Origin: Lachnoanaerobaculum sp. OBRC5-5
Lineage (GTDB): Bacteria > Bacillota > Clostridia > Lachnospirales > Lachnospiraceae
Length of the DNA stretch: 64,000 nucleotides
Direction of reading: 5' to 3'
Assembly (NCBI RefSeq): GCF_000296385.1
Contig: NZ_JH815185.1
Location: forward strand, 367,779-431,778
Shown in pieces: positions 44,102-52,457 of the stretch. Each line of letters begins with the position of its first letter. The first letter of the stretch is position 1. A program made the translations under genes and the position numbers. The notes beneath the pieces were generated by a model, which worked only from the letters and a program-made list of their open reading frames with translations, had not been told where the DNA came from and made no database searches.

Positions 44102-46558
44102 ATGATGAACGCTAAGGAATTAAAAAAAGCTATAGAGGATAATGTAAAGGTATTATACAGAAAAACTATAGATGAGGCGAGTAAAGAGCAGGTTTTCTAT
44201 GCTCTTTCCTACGCCATAAAAGATACCATTATAGATGAGTGGATAGCTACACATAAGGCTTATGACGCTCAGGATGCAAAAATTCTATACTATCTGTCAA
44301 TGGAGTTTTTGATAGGCAGGGCCCTCGGCAATAATATAATAAATCTCGGTGCAAGAAAAGAAGTTGCCCAAGTTTTAGATGAGCTTGGTTTTGATCTGAC
44401 AGATATAGAAGATCAGGAGAGCGATCCGGCACTTGGAAACGGCGGTCTTGGAAGACTTGCCGCATGCTTCCTTGATTCTCTTGCAACTCTTAATTACCCT
44501 GCATACGGTTGCGGCATTAGATACCGCTACGGTATGTTTAAGCAAAAAATAGAAAACGGATATCAAAAGGAAGTTCCGGATAACTGGATCAAAAACGGAT
44601 ATCCTTTTGAAATAAAGAGAAGTGAATATTCTTATATAGTAAAATTCGGTGGAAATGTAAGAGTTGAAAATGTAGACGGTAAGGAGAAGTTTATACAGGA
44701 GAACTACGGTTCTGTAAGAGCTATTCCTTATGATATGCCTGTACTTGGATATGAGAACGGAATGGTAAACACACTTCGTATCTGGGATGCCGAGGCTATT
44801 ACAAACTTCAGCCTTGAGCAGTTTGATAAGGGAGATTATCAAAAGGCGCTTGAGCAGGAGAATCTTGCAAAGACATTGGTAGAGGTACTTTATCCGAATG
44901 ATAATCACTATGCAGGTAAGGAACTTAGGTTAAAGCAGCAGTATTTCTTTATCTCAGCCAGCCTTCAAAGAGCACTTGACAAGTTTAAAGAAAATCACAG
45001 CGATATACATGATTTGCCGAAGAAAGTGGTATTCCAGTTAAATGATACTCACCCTACAGTAGCAATACCTGAGCTTATGAGACTTCTTTTGGATGAGGAA
45101 GGATTAAGCTGGGATGGGGCATGGAAGATTACTACAGAGTGTATGGCATATACAAACCATACAATAATGGCGGAAGCACTTGAAAAGTGGCCTATAGACT
45201 TGTTTAAATCACTGCTTCCAAGAGTTTATCAAATAGTAGATGAGATAAACAGAAGATTTGTAGAGCAGATAAGAGCAAGATATCCGCACAACTTTGCAGA
45301 AAAAGAAAAGAACATGGCAATACTTTATAACGGACAGGTAAGAATGGCTTATATGGCTATTGTAGCAGGATTTTCCGTAAACGGTGTTGCAAGACTTCAT
45401 ACAGAAATCTTAAAAAATCAGGAGTTGAAAGACTTCTACGAGATGATGCCTGATAAGTTTAACAATAAGACTAACGGTATTACTCAAAGAAGATTCCTTG
45501 CTCATGCAAATCCGCTCTTGACAGATTGGATTACAAAGAAGCTTGGAAGCGATAAGTTTATTACTGATTTACCGCTTTTGGCAGGTCTTAAGGACTATTT
45601 GGATGATGAAACAGCTTTGGCTGAGTTTATGGAGATAAAGTATCAAAATAAATTAAGACTTGTGAAGTATATTAAGGAACATAACGGGGTAGATATAAAT
45701 CCGGATTCTATCTTTGATGTACAGGTAAAGAGATTACATGAGTATAAGCGTCAGCTTTTAAATATTTTACATGTAATGTATCTTTATAATAAGCTTAAAA
45801 ATGATGATAACTTCGATATGTATCCGAGAACCTTTATATTCGGTGCCAAGGCGGCGGCAGGATACAGACGAGCAAAGCAGACAATTAAGCTTATAAACTC
45901 CGTTGCTGATGTTATTAATAATGACAAGAGTATAAATGATAAGATAAAGGTTGTATTCATAGAGGATTACAAAGTATCAAATGCCGAGATAATTTTTGCC
46001 GCAGCTGATGTCAGTGAACAGATTTCTACTGCAAGTAAAGAGGCTTCAGGTACCGGAAATATGAAGTTTATGCTCAACGGTGCACCTACTATAGGAACTA
46101 TGGACGGTGCAAATGTCGAGATAGTTGAAGAAGTAGGTCAGGAGAATGCATTTATCTTCGGTCTTTCTTCAGATGAAGTTATTGCATATGAGAAGAATCA
46201 TGAATATGATCCGATGGTTATTTTTAACAGTGACAGTGAGATCAGAACTGTACTTATGCAGCTTGTAAACGGATTCTATTCTCCAAATAATACTGAGGAG
46301 TTTAGAGAAATCTATGATTCACTCTTAAAGAATAGCGGTCATGACAGAGCTGATACATATTTTATATTGAAGGATTTCAGAAGTTATGCCAAGGCTCATG
46401 AAGAAGTTGATAAGGCTTACAGAGATAGGAAGAGATGGGCAAAGATGGCACTTACACAGACTGCAAATGTAGGTAAGTTCTCATCCGACAGAACCATTGA
46501 AGAATATGTAAGAGATATTTGGCATTTGAGTAAATTAAGGTTGGATAATGCAAAATAA
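44102..46558 (+). CDS. glgP: glycogen/starch phosphorylase
   Basis: This 818-residue enzyme degrades glycogen to glucose-1-phosphate. It has the N-terminal YYLSMEFLIGRALGNN, GNGGLGRLAACF near residue 115 and the PLP lysine in EASGTGNMKFMLNG near 650. No other glycogen genes are adjacent. It begins 11 bp after ileS and may be cotranscribed. Two adjacent ATGs at 44102 and 44105 are possible starts. Confidence 0.95.
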   Translation: MMNAKELKKAIEDNVKVLYRKTIDEASKEQVFYALSYAIKDTIIDEWIATHKAYDAQDAKILYYLSMEFLIGRALGNNIINLGARKEVAQVLDELGFDLTDIEDQESDPALGNGGLGRLAACFLDSLATLNYPAYGCGIRYRYGMFKQKIENGYQKEVPDNWIKNGYPFEIKRSEYSYIVKFGGNVRVENVDGKEKFIQENYGSVRAIPYDMPVLGYENGMVNTLRIWDAEAITNFSLEQFDKGDYQKALEQENLAKTLVEVLYPNDNHYAGKELRLKQQYFFISASLQRALDKFKENHSDIHDLPKKVVFQLNDTHPTVAIPELMRLLLDEEGLSWDGAWKITTECMAYTNHTIMAEALEKWPIDLFKSLLPRVYQIVDEINRRFVEQIRARYPHNFAEKEKNMAILYNGQVRMAYMAIVAGFSVNGVARLHTEILKNQELKDFYEMMPDKFNNKTNGITQRRFLAHANPLLTDWITKKLGSDKFITDLPLLAGLKDYLDDETALAEFMEIKYQNKLRLVKYIKEHNGVDINPDSIFDVQVKRLHEYKRQLLNILHVMYLYNKLKNDDNFDMYPRTFIFGAKAAAGYRRAKQTIKLINSVADVINNDKSINDKIKVVFIEDYKVSNAEIIFAAADVSEQISTASKEASGTGNMKFMLNGAPTIGTMDGANVEIVEEVGQENAFIFGLSSDEVIAYEKNHEYDPMVIFNSDSEIRTVLMQLVNGFYSPNNTEEFREIYDSLLKNSGHDRADTYFILKDFRSYAKAHEEVDKAYRDRKRWAKMALTQTANVGKFSSDRTIEEYVRDIWHLSKLRLDNAK

Positions 46559-47342
46559 AAAGATTTTCAGTTTTGATATTGATATGACATTGCTTAATCA
46601 TGAAGATTATAAGATAACCCCTTCAGCTCTTTTGGCTATAGAAAAGCTAAGAGAGCAGGGGCATATCATAGTCCTTGCTACAGGTAGAAATCCTGAAAAC
46701 AGCGACAGTAAGCAATTCGTTGATATAGTAAAGCCTGATGCTGTAATAGGTCTTAACGGTACATTGGTAAAGGTGGGAGAAGAAAAAATCTTTGAACATT
46801 TCTTTGATAAGGATGTTTTAAGAGGTCTGGCAAAGTATGTAGAGGGCAAGGAATGCTCTATTGGCCTTACCCTTGAAGATAAGGATTATTTTTTCAATCC
46901 GCATATAATTGATGCATATGATTTTAAAAGGTGGGGACAACATTTTAGAAAGTTTTATCCGGCTGAAGAATTATTTGACCTGCCCATAAGAACATTGACT
47001 TATATAGGACCGGTTGAAGGTGCAAAGGATATAGAAAAGAAATTTCCAACTTTGAAACTGCCGCTCTTTGCCGGAATGTTCGGAGCCGATGTTGTAGAAA
47101 AGGTTGCAAGCAAGGCGGAAGGACTAAAACGCCTATGTAATTACTTCGGTGTCGATTTAAAAGATACGGTTTCATTCGGAGATTCTATGAATGATAAGGA
47201 AATCTTGGAGGAATCGGGACTTGGTATAGCCATGGGCAATTCAATAGAGGAACTAAAACAATATGCGGACTATGTCACCGAAAATATAGCGGATGACGGA
47301 GTTTTTAATGCATTGGTAAAATTTGGCTTTATAAATGTTTAA
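46548..47342 (+). CDS. Cof-type HAD-IIB family phosphatase
   Basis: This 264-residue HAD protein has motif I FDIDMTLLNHED (residues 8-19), ATGRNP near 41, the cap domain between, and motif IV FGDSMNDKEILE near 208. Cof-type enzymes hydrolyse sugar phosphates or cofactors with broad specificity. It overlaps glgP by 11 bp, suggesting cotranscription and perhaps a sugar-phosphate substrate. Confidence 0.9.
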   Translation: MQNKKIFSFDIDMTLLNHEDYKITPSALLAIEKLREQGHIIVLATGRNPENSDSKQFVDIVKPDAVIGLNGTLVKVGEEKIFEHFFDKDVLRGLAKYVEGKECSIGLTLEDKDYFFNPHIIDAYDFKRWGQHFRKFYPAEELFDLPIRTLTYIGPVEGAKDIEKKFPTLKLPLFAGMFGADVVEKVASKAEGLKRLCNYFGVDLKDTVSFGDSMNDKEILEESGLGIAMGNSIEELKQYADYVTENIADDGVFNALVKFGFINV

Positions 47343-47356
47343 TATAAAGGAGCATT

Positions 47357-49135
47357 ATGAAACAGACAATTGTTGATTTAAGAAAAGTAATGCAAAGAGA
47401 GGGGATAGACGCATGGATATCCCCTTCTTCTGATGCACATCAAAGTGAATATCCTACAGAATATGACAAATGCAGGAGATTTTTAAGCGGTTTTACAGGA
47501 AGTGCGGGTACACTCCTTGTAATGAAGGAAGAAGCATATCTTTGGACAGACGGAAGATACTTTTTACAGGCGGAAAGCGAGCTTAAAGACAGCGGAATAA
47601 CTCTTATGAAAATGGGAGAGCCCGGAGTACCTAATCTTGATGAACTCCTGGAAGAAAAGATGAAAAAAGATGAAGTACTCGGATTTAACGGTTCACTTCT
47701 AAGCTTCTCGGAAGGAAAAGTAATTGCAGGCAAAGTTGTAAAAAAAGGTGTAAAGCTTGCAATCGGTAAAGAAATTACTGATGAGGTTTGGACTGACAGA
47801 CCGGAGAGACCACATACAAAAGTGTTTATTTTAGAAGAGAAGTATGCAGGAAAGTCGGCGGCAAAAAAGATAAGTGAAGTAAGAGAAAGAATGAAGGGTA
47901 GAGATCTTTTGATAGTATCTTCATTATCCGATATCGCATGGCTAACTAATCTTAGAGCCTTTGATATAAAATGCAATCCGCTTTTCCTGTCTTATTTTAT
48001 ACTTGAGAGTGACAAGGCGACATTATTTATTCAGGATGAGGCGCTAAGTGATGAAGTAAGGGCATATTTGGATGAGAACGGAATAGATATAAAGTCATAT
48101 GAGAGTTTTGATGAAACTGTGGCAGGTATTAAAAACAAACAGATAATGTTTGATGAGGCGGATGTCAGCTACAAGACATTTATTTCTATAAGTAAAAAAG
48201 AAAATGCAAACAAACTTTACAGTGTATTAAGCCCTGTAACCTATCTGAAGAATATAAAAAATGATGTTGAGGTTTCAAATATGAAAAAATCTCATATCAG
48301 AGACGGCGTATATATGGCTAAATATATGTATTGGATAAAGCAGCAGGTAAAAAACGGTGCCAAGCTTACAGAAAAGACAGCATCAGACTATCTTGATAAT
48401 TTAAGAAGAGGGGATGATCTTTTCCTTGATTTAAGCTTCCCGACTATATCAGGTTATGCCGAAAACGGTGCAATAGTTCACTATGAGGCTGAATATGAGA
48501 CTGCAAAAGAGCTGGAAGCTAGAGGATTATACCTGTTTGATTCAGGTGCTACATATAAGGACGGTACCACAGATGTAACAAGAACAATTTCTCTTGGAGA
48601 AAATACCTATGAAGAGAAGCTTCATTATACCTTGGTAACCATCGGTATGCTCAGACTTTTAAATACTACATTTAAGAGAGGAGCAATAGGTGTTTGCCTT
48701 GATATAAAGGCAAGAGAGGCACTTTGGGAGCATGGACTTGATTATAATCACGGTACCGGACATGGTGTTGGATTTGTAAATACGGTCCATGAAGCACCTA
48801 CATCTATCAGAAACAAGATAAACAAAGATGTATTCAGAAATCTTGAGTTTGAGCCGGGAATGATAATGAGTGATGAGCCGGGAGTATATATAAGCGGTAA
48901 GCATGGTATCAGAATGGAAATTTTGATGAATGTTATTGAAAAGCAGGAAGGTTTCCTCGGATTTGAAAGCCTTACCATGGCGCCTATAGACAGTGAACCG
49001 CTATTGGTAGATGTAATGACAAAGAAAGATATAGAGATTTATAATAAATATCAAAAACAGGTCTATGATTCCATATCCTATGGACTTAGTGAAGAAGAGA
49101 AAGCATGGCTGAAGGAATTAACAAAAGAAATATAA
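47357..49135 (+). CDS. Xaa-Pro aminopeptidase (aminopeptidase P, M24B)
   Basis: This 592-residue three-domain aminopeptidase P removes N-terminal residues before proline. Two creatinase-like N-terminal domains precede the M24 catalytic domain, with metal ligands in FDSGATYKDGTTDVTRT (two Asp), the GTGHGVGF His and the later Glu residues (MSDEPGVY, IRMEILMNV). Start ATG 47357 behind AAAGGAG. Its 3' end overlaps the next gene by 31 bp. Confidence 0.94.
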   Translation: MKQTIVDLRKVMQREGIDAWISPSSDAHQSEYPTEYDKCRRFLSGFTGSAGTLLVMKEEAYLWTDGRYFLQAESELKDSGITLMKMGEPGVPNLDELLEEKMKKDEVLGFNGSLLSFSEGKVIAGKVVKKGVKLAIGKEITDEVWTDRPERPHTKVFILEEKYAGKSAAKKISEVRERMKGRDLLIVSSLSDIAWLTNLRAFDIKCNPLFLSYFILESDKATLFIQDEALSDEVRAYLDENGIDIKSYESFDETVAGIKNKQIMFDEADVSYKTFISISKKENANKLYSVLSPVTYLKNIKNDVEVSNMKKSHIRDGVYMAKYMYWIKQQVKNGAKLTEKTASDYLDNLRRGDDLFLDLSFPTISGYAENGAIVHYEAEYETAKELEARGLYLFDSGATYKDGTTDVTRTISLGENTYEEKLHYTLVTIGMLRLLNTTFKRGAIGVCLDIKAREALWEHGLDYNHGTGHGVGFVNTVHEAPTSIRNKINKDVFRNLEFEPGMIMSDEPGVYISGKHGIRMEILMNVIEKQEGFLGFESLTMAPIDSEPLLVDVMTKKDIEIYNKYQKQVYDSISYGLSEEEKAWLKELTKEI

Positions 49136-50283
49136 AAGCTTCAAAAGAGCTAAAATGTGCAGTCGCCAAAAAATGTGGCGGCTGCGATTATATAAACAGT
49201 TCATACAATAAGCATGTCAAGGAGAAACTTGACACAGCAAATTCATTGATAAAAAAATACGGCAAATTTGACGGGATTGTCTCCATGAGCAATCCCTATC
49301 ATTATAGGAACAAAGTAAGTGCGGTTTTCGGCTTTGAAAACAAGAAAATCATTGCAGGAACTTATGAAAAGAACTCACATAAAGTGGTGGATACAAAAAA
49401 CTGTCTGATTGAAGATGAGAAGGCGGGAAGTATCATACAGACCATCAAGAAAATGTGTGTTTCATTTAAAATAAAGGCATATGACGAGGACAGCGGATTC
49501 GGCTTCTTGCGCCATGTACTGATACGTGTAGGAAAGAAAAGCGGTCAGATCATGGTGGTTTTGGTGACCTCAAATGTAATATTCCCAAATAAGAATGCCT
49601 TTATAAAGGTACTGAGAGGAGAACATCCCGAAATAACTACAATAGTTCAAAATATAAACAACAAAAACACCAGTATGGTGCTTGGTGACAGAGAAATAGT
49701 GATGTATGGCAAGGGCTATATCACAGATGAACTCTGTGGACTTACATTCAAAATCTCACCGAAGTCATTCTATCAGGTAAACAGAGATCAAACCGAAAAG
49801 CTTTACTCTCAGGCAATAGAGTATGCAGGTTTGCAAGGGGATGAATTGCTTTTGGATGCCTATTCGGGAATAGGTACTATCGGGCTGATTGCGTCAAAGT
49901 CCGTAAAGGAAGTAATATCTGTGGAGCTGAATAAGGATGCCCACAAAGATGCCATCACGAATGCCAAGATAAACAATATAAAGAATGTGAAATTTTATAA
50001 TGCCGATGCAACCGCATTTATAAACGATTTGGCAGCAGCTAATGAAAAGATAGATGTGGTGATTCTAGATCCACCAAGAACAGGATCTACAGAGGAGTTC
50101 ATAGCCGCAGTAGGTAGGCTGAAACCGAAGAAAGTGGTATATGTGTCCTGCAATCCCGAGACACTGGCAAGGGATTTGGAGGTTTTCAAGAAGCAAAGGT
50201 ATAGATTTGAAAAGGGGATGGTGTTTGATTGCTTTTGTCATACGAAGCATGCGGAGACGGTGGCATTGTTGGAGAGGCAATGA
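49105..50283 (+). CDS. rlmD: 23S rRNA (uracil-5)-methyltransferase, RlmD/RlmCD type
   Basis: This 392-residue SAM-dependent rRNA methyltransferase forms m5U in 23S rRNA. An Fe-S-type cysteine cluster (CAVAKKCGGC near residue 18, plus a later CLIED Cys) is present, but the N-terminal TRAM domain of many members is missing. The SAM motif DAYSGIGTIGL is near 250. DPPRTGS and the catalytic Cys in YVSCNPETLARD follow. It starts inside the pepP end (31-bp overlap). Confidence 0.92.
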   Translation: MAEGINKRNIKASKELKCAVAKKCGGCDYINSSYNKHVKEKLDTANSLIKKYGKFDGIVSMSNPYHYRNKVSAVFGFENKKIIAGTYEKNSHKVVDTKNCLIEDEKAGSIIQTIKKMCVSFKIKAYDEDSGFGFLRHVLIRVGKKSGQIMVVLVTSNVIFPNKNAFIKVLRGEHPEITTIVQNINNKNTSMVLGDREIVMYGKGYITDELCGLTFKISPKSFYQVNRDQTEKLYSQAIEYAGLQGDELLLDAYSGIGTIGLIASKSVKEVISVELNKDAHKDAITNAKINNIKNVKFYNADATAFINDLAAANEKIDVVILDPPRTGSTEEFIAAVGRLKPKKVVYVSCNPETLARDLEVFKKQRYRFEKGMVFDCFCHTKHAETVALLERQ

Positions 50284-50395
50284 TATATTATTTTTATCTC
50301 CTAAAAAATACTACATTTTAAGGGATAAGCTAGTGATTAAGGGAATGTCAGTATCTAAATAAATAAAGCATCTATAATTTCATTAAGGAGATAAA

Positions 50396-50839
50396 ATGTG
50401 TAATATTATTTTAGAAAAACACTTTGACAGGATTAAGGCGGCTTACGAAGCAAGCGTGTTCACAAAAGGTATCCTGCCGGAGTCTGAGGATAATATAAAA
50501 AAGTTTGAATTAAATTATGTTTCCATACCCTCAGAGTATCGTTGGCTACTTCTTAACCTGGGAGGTTGCTATTTGGCGGAACCGTGGATTTTTGACTTGA
50601 AGGAGCTTGAAGAAAACTATACATTCTTTGAAGAAGCATACGAGGAGTATATGAGTGAATGTGAACACGGGAAAGCATTTCCTATCGGAGGCTTAGGTGA
50701 CGGAAGCATTGTATTTATAGACTTGGAAAGTGGTAAGATACGCGGATATAATAATGACTATACTGACCTTGAGGAAATTGCAGATAGCTTTTCCGAGCTT
50801 ATTTTAGATTTTGTAGAACAGGTGAAAAGCTATTCTTGA
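50396..50839 (+). CDS. SMI1/KNR4 (SUKH) family protein
   Basis: This 147-residue protein starts at ATG 50396 behind AAGGAG. It shows the SUKH pattern: IKKFELNYVSIPSEYRWLLLNLGGCYL near residue 28-54, then an acidic middle, GGLGDGSIVFIDLESGKI and a C-terminal helix. SUKH proteins are widespread as immunity proteins against contact-dependent toxins. No toxin gene accompanies this one. It opens the accessory region. Confidence 0.75.
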   Translation: MCNIILEKHFDRIKAAYEASVFTKGILPESEDNIKKFELNYVSIPSEYRWLLLNLGGCYLAEPWIFDLKELEENYTFFEEAYEEYMSECEHGKAFPIGGLGDGSIVFIDLESGKIRGYNNDYTDLEEIADSFSELILDFVEQVKSYS

Positions 50840-50941
50840 TATAAGAGCTACTATAATTGGTATATATTTAACCTAAATTATTCGTGGTAACACCATGATA
50901 GTGGATGAAAGCGTCCATTATTACTATGTTTTTGCTAAATA

Positions 50942-50970
50942 TTATAATTCACTTATTAAGTGAATTATAA
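50942..50970. repeat. perfect 14-bp-arm palindrome flanked by 10-bp direct repeats
   Basis: Arms of 14 bp (TTATAATTCACTTA and its complement) surround one base. AGCGTCCATT occurs on both sides, at 50910-50919 and 50973-50982. The 53-bp interval between the repeats looks like a small insertion footprint or a relic of an operator. Confidence 0.5.
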
Positions 50971-51517
50971 AGAGCGTCCATTTGTAGGAATATATATTTA
51001 CAAGGATAGAATTTCTTTTGTAAACCATAACAGACCACTTCCTCCTGTAACTATCGAAGCTCTTAATAGGGATAGAAGTTTTGATAGACGGCAGTATCTT
51101 AATAAAGAACTTAAAGATATGTTCTTTTCATTAAATTTGATAGAGTCTTACGGATCAGGAATAAGGCGAGCAAAAGATGCACTATTAGAAAATGGTTCTC
51201 CTGAACTTAAGTTTTATCCGGACAATGAAGAAGATAACTATACTAACGCAGTTATGGGTACAAATTCAGAGTTTTTAAAGGTGTTTAATGGTAGTATTAC
51301 CCAAGAAACTACCCAAGAAATAAAAATTGAGAAATCCGTATCGAATAGAATTATTGAATTGATGATGATGGAGCCAAATATTACAGCAAAACAAATTGCG
51401 GAACATTTAAATGTTTCTTTTGACGGAGTTCGTTATCACATAAAAAAATTAAGAGCAGACGGTAAGATTAAAAGAGAAGGCTCTACCAAATCAGGCAAAT
51501 GGGTTGTAATGAAATAG
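50960..51517 (+). pseudogene. 5'-truncated HATPase_c_4/winged-helix (RecG-like) regulator remnant
   Basis: The open frame of 185 codons begins in the middle of a known domain. YKDRISFVNHNRPLP and SYGSGIRRAKDALLENGSPELKF are the end of the ATP-binding domain found in AlbA_2/HATPase_c_4 putative transcriptional regulators. A C-terminal winged helix (about 115-180: ITAKQIAEHLNVSFDGVRYHIKKL) follows. The N-terminal DNA-binding half is missing and the apparent GTG start lies within a palindrome. Probably non-functional. Confidence 0.75.
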
Positions 51518-51539
51518 AATAAACAAGGTTATAGAATCA

Positions 51540-51577
51540 AAAGGTGATTAGAGTAAAATCTAACCGCCTTTTTTGTT
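51540..51577 (+). terminator. terminator after truncated regulator
   Basis: AGGTGATTAGA pairs imperfectly with TCTAACCGCCT, followed by a T-run. Confidence 0.7.
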
Positions 51578-51599
51578 TGGAGAAAAGAAGAAGATAAAA

Positions 51600-51734
51600 A
51601 TGCAAATAAATGATTTTCATAACATTATGTAGCTTGCAAAACGAGATAGTTTGCGTAGTGAAGCAGAATATCTAAAGCTCTTAAAGGTTGTCGATATGTT
51701 TTCTATAGGCATCTTGACAAATATTGAATTATAA
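51600..51734 (+). pseudogene. remnant of a conjugative-element gene start
   Basis: ATG 51600 opens a frame with a stop at codon 11 that then continues in frame for 33 codons. Ignoring the stop, the product begins MQINDFHNIM and continues LAKRDSLRSEAEYLKLLKVV. This resembles, from memory, the N-terminus of LPD/antirestriction-type proteins carried on ICEs of Firmicutes. Only the first 44 codons survive, ending in the tetR promoter. Confidence 0.45.
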
Positions 51735-51743
51735 TTTATTATT
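51714..51743 (+). promoter_or_regulatory. tetR promoter with operator between -35 and -10
   Basis: TTGACA at 51714-51719 and TATTAT at 51737-51742 are 17 bases apart. The spacer carries AATATTGAATTATAATT, identical to the left 17 bases of the perfect palindrome at 52408. A further AATTCAGTATT half-site follows at about 51750. Autorepression by the TetR product is the natural reading. Confidence 0.65.
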
Positions 51744-51781
51744 AAATATAAATTCAGTATTAACATAGAAAGAGGTGTGCT

Positions 51782-52354
51782 ATGGCACAAGTATTAAAAG
51801 AAGAAGTTAGAAATAGAATACTTGAAGCAGCAGAAAAAGTGTTTTATAAAAAGGACTATAGAGGTGCCAAATTAACAGAAATTGCAAAAGAAGCAGATAT
51901 TCCTGTGGCACTCATTTATACCTATTTTAAAAATAAGGAAGTTTTGTTTGATGCAGTAGTAAGTTCAGTTTATATAAATTTCGAGTCAGCCTTTAATGAG
52001 GAAGAATCTTTGGAAAAAGGTTCTGCTTCTGAAAGGTTTGATGAAGCTGGAGAAAACTACATTCATGAACTTTTAAAAGAGCGTAAGAAGTTAATTATTT
52101 TGATGGATAAAAGCTCAGGAACGAAACATACAGAAGCAAAACAAAAACTCATATCACAAATGCAGGTTCATATTGAAGTAAGTTTAAAAAGACAATCGAA
52201 ACAGGTATATGATCCAATGCTTGCTCATATTTTAGCCAGTAACTTTACAGAGGGGCTTCTTGAAATAGCAAGGCACTATCAAAGTGAAAAGTGGGCAAAA
52301 GACATGTTAAAACTTATTGCAAGGTGTTATTACAAGGGAGTGGAATCCCTATAA
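51782..52354 (+). CDS. TetR/AcrR-family transcriptional regulator
   Basis: This 190-residue protein starts at ATG 51782 behind AGAGGTG. The N-terminal helix-turn-helix (residues 8-52) reads ILEAAEKVFYKKDYRGAKLTEIAKEADIPVALIYTYFKNKEVLF. The ligand-binding C-terminal domain is unique as usual. It heads the ABC-ECF cassette and shares operator-like palindromes with it. Confidence 0.9.
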   Translation: MAQVLKEEVRNRILEAAEKVFYKKDYRGAKLTEIAKEADIPVALIYTYFKNKEVLFDAVVSSVYINFESAFNEEESLEKGSASERFDEAGENYIHELLKERKKLIILMDKSSGTKHTEAKQKLISQMQVHIEVSLKRQSKQVYDPMLAHILASNFTEGLLEIARHYQSEKWAKDMLKLIARCYYKGVESL

Positions 52355-52370
52355 TCAGCACTAAAAAATA

Positions 52371-52399
52371 GACTTTGCGTAATCAGCAAAGTCTTACTT
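52371..52399 (+). terminator. hairpin after tetR, weak terminator or attenuator
   Basis: GACTTTGC pairs with GCAAAGTC around a 7-base loop, followed by TTACTTT. The T-run is imperfect, so partial read-through into the transporter genes is likely. Confidence 0.5.
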
Positions 52400-52407
52400 T
52401 AAACCTT

Positions 52408-52431
52408 AATATTGAATTATAATTCAATATT
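52408..52431. promoter_or_regulatory. perfect 24-bp palindromic operator before the transporter genes
   Basis: The palindrome has 12-bp arms AATATTGAATTA and TAATTCAATATT. It contains a TATAAT (52418-52423) that can serve as -10, with TTACTT 18 bp upstream. The left 17 bases recur in the tetR promoter. A strong candidate TetR-family binding site. Confidence 0.7.
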
Positions 52432-52457
52432 ATTCAATTTTGAAAGGAGAGTTGTTC

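Noticed and set aside
44375-44908. 177-codon antisense ORF opposite glgP
   Set aside because: Shadow frame; product is composed of Ile/Leu/Lys runs expected from the reverse of this codon usage.
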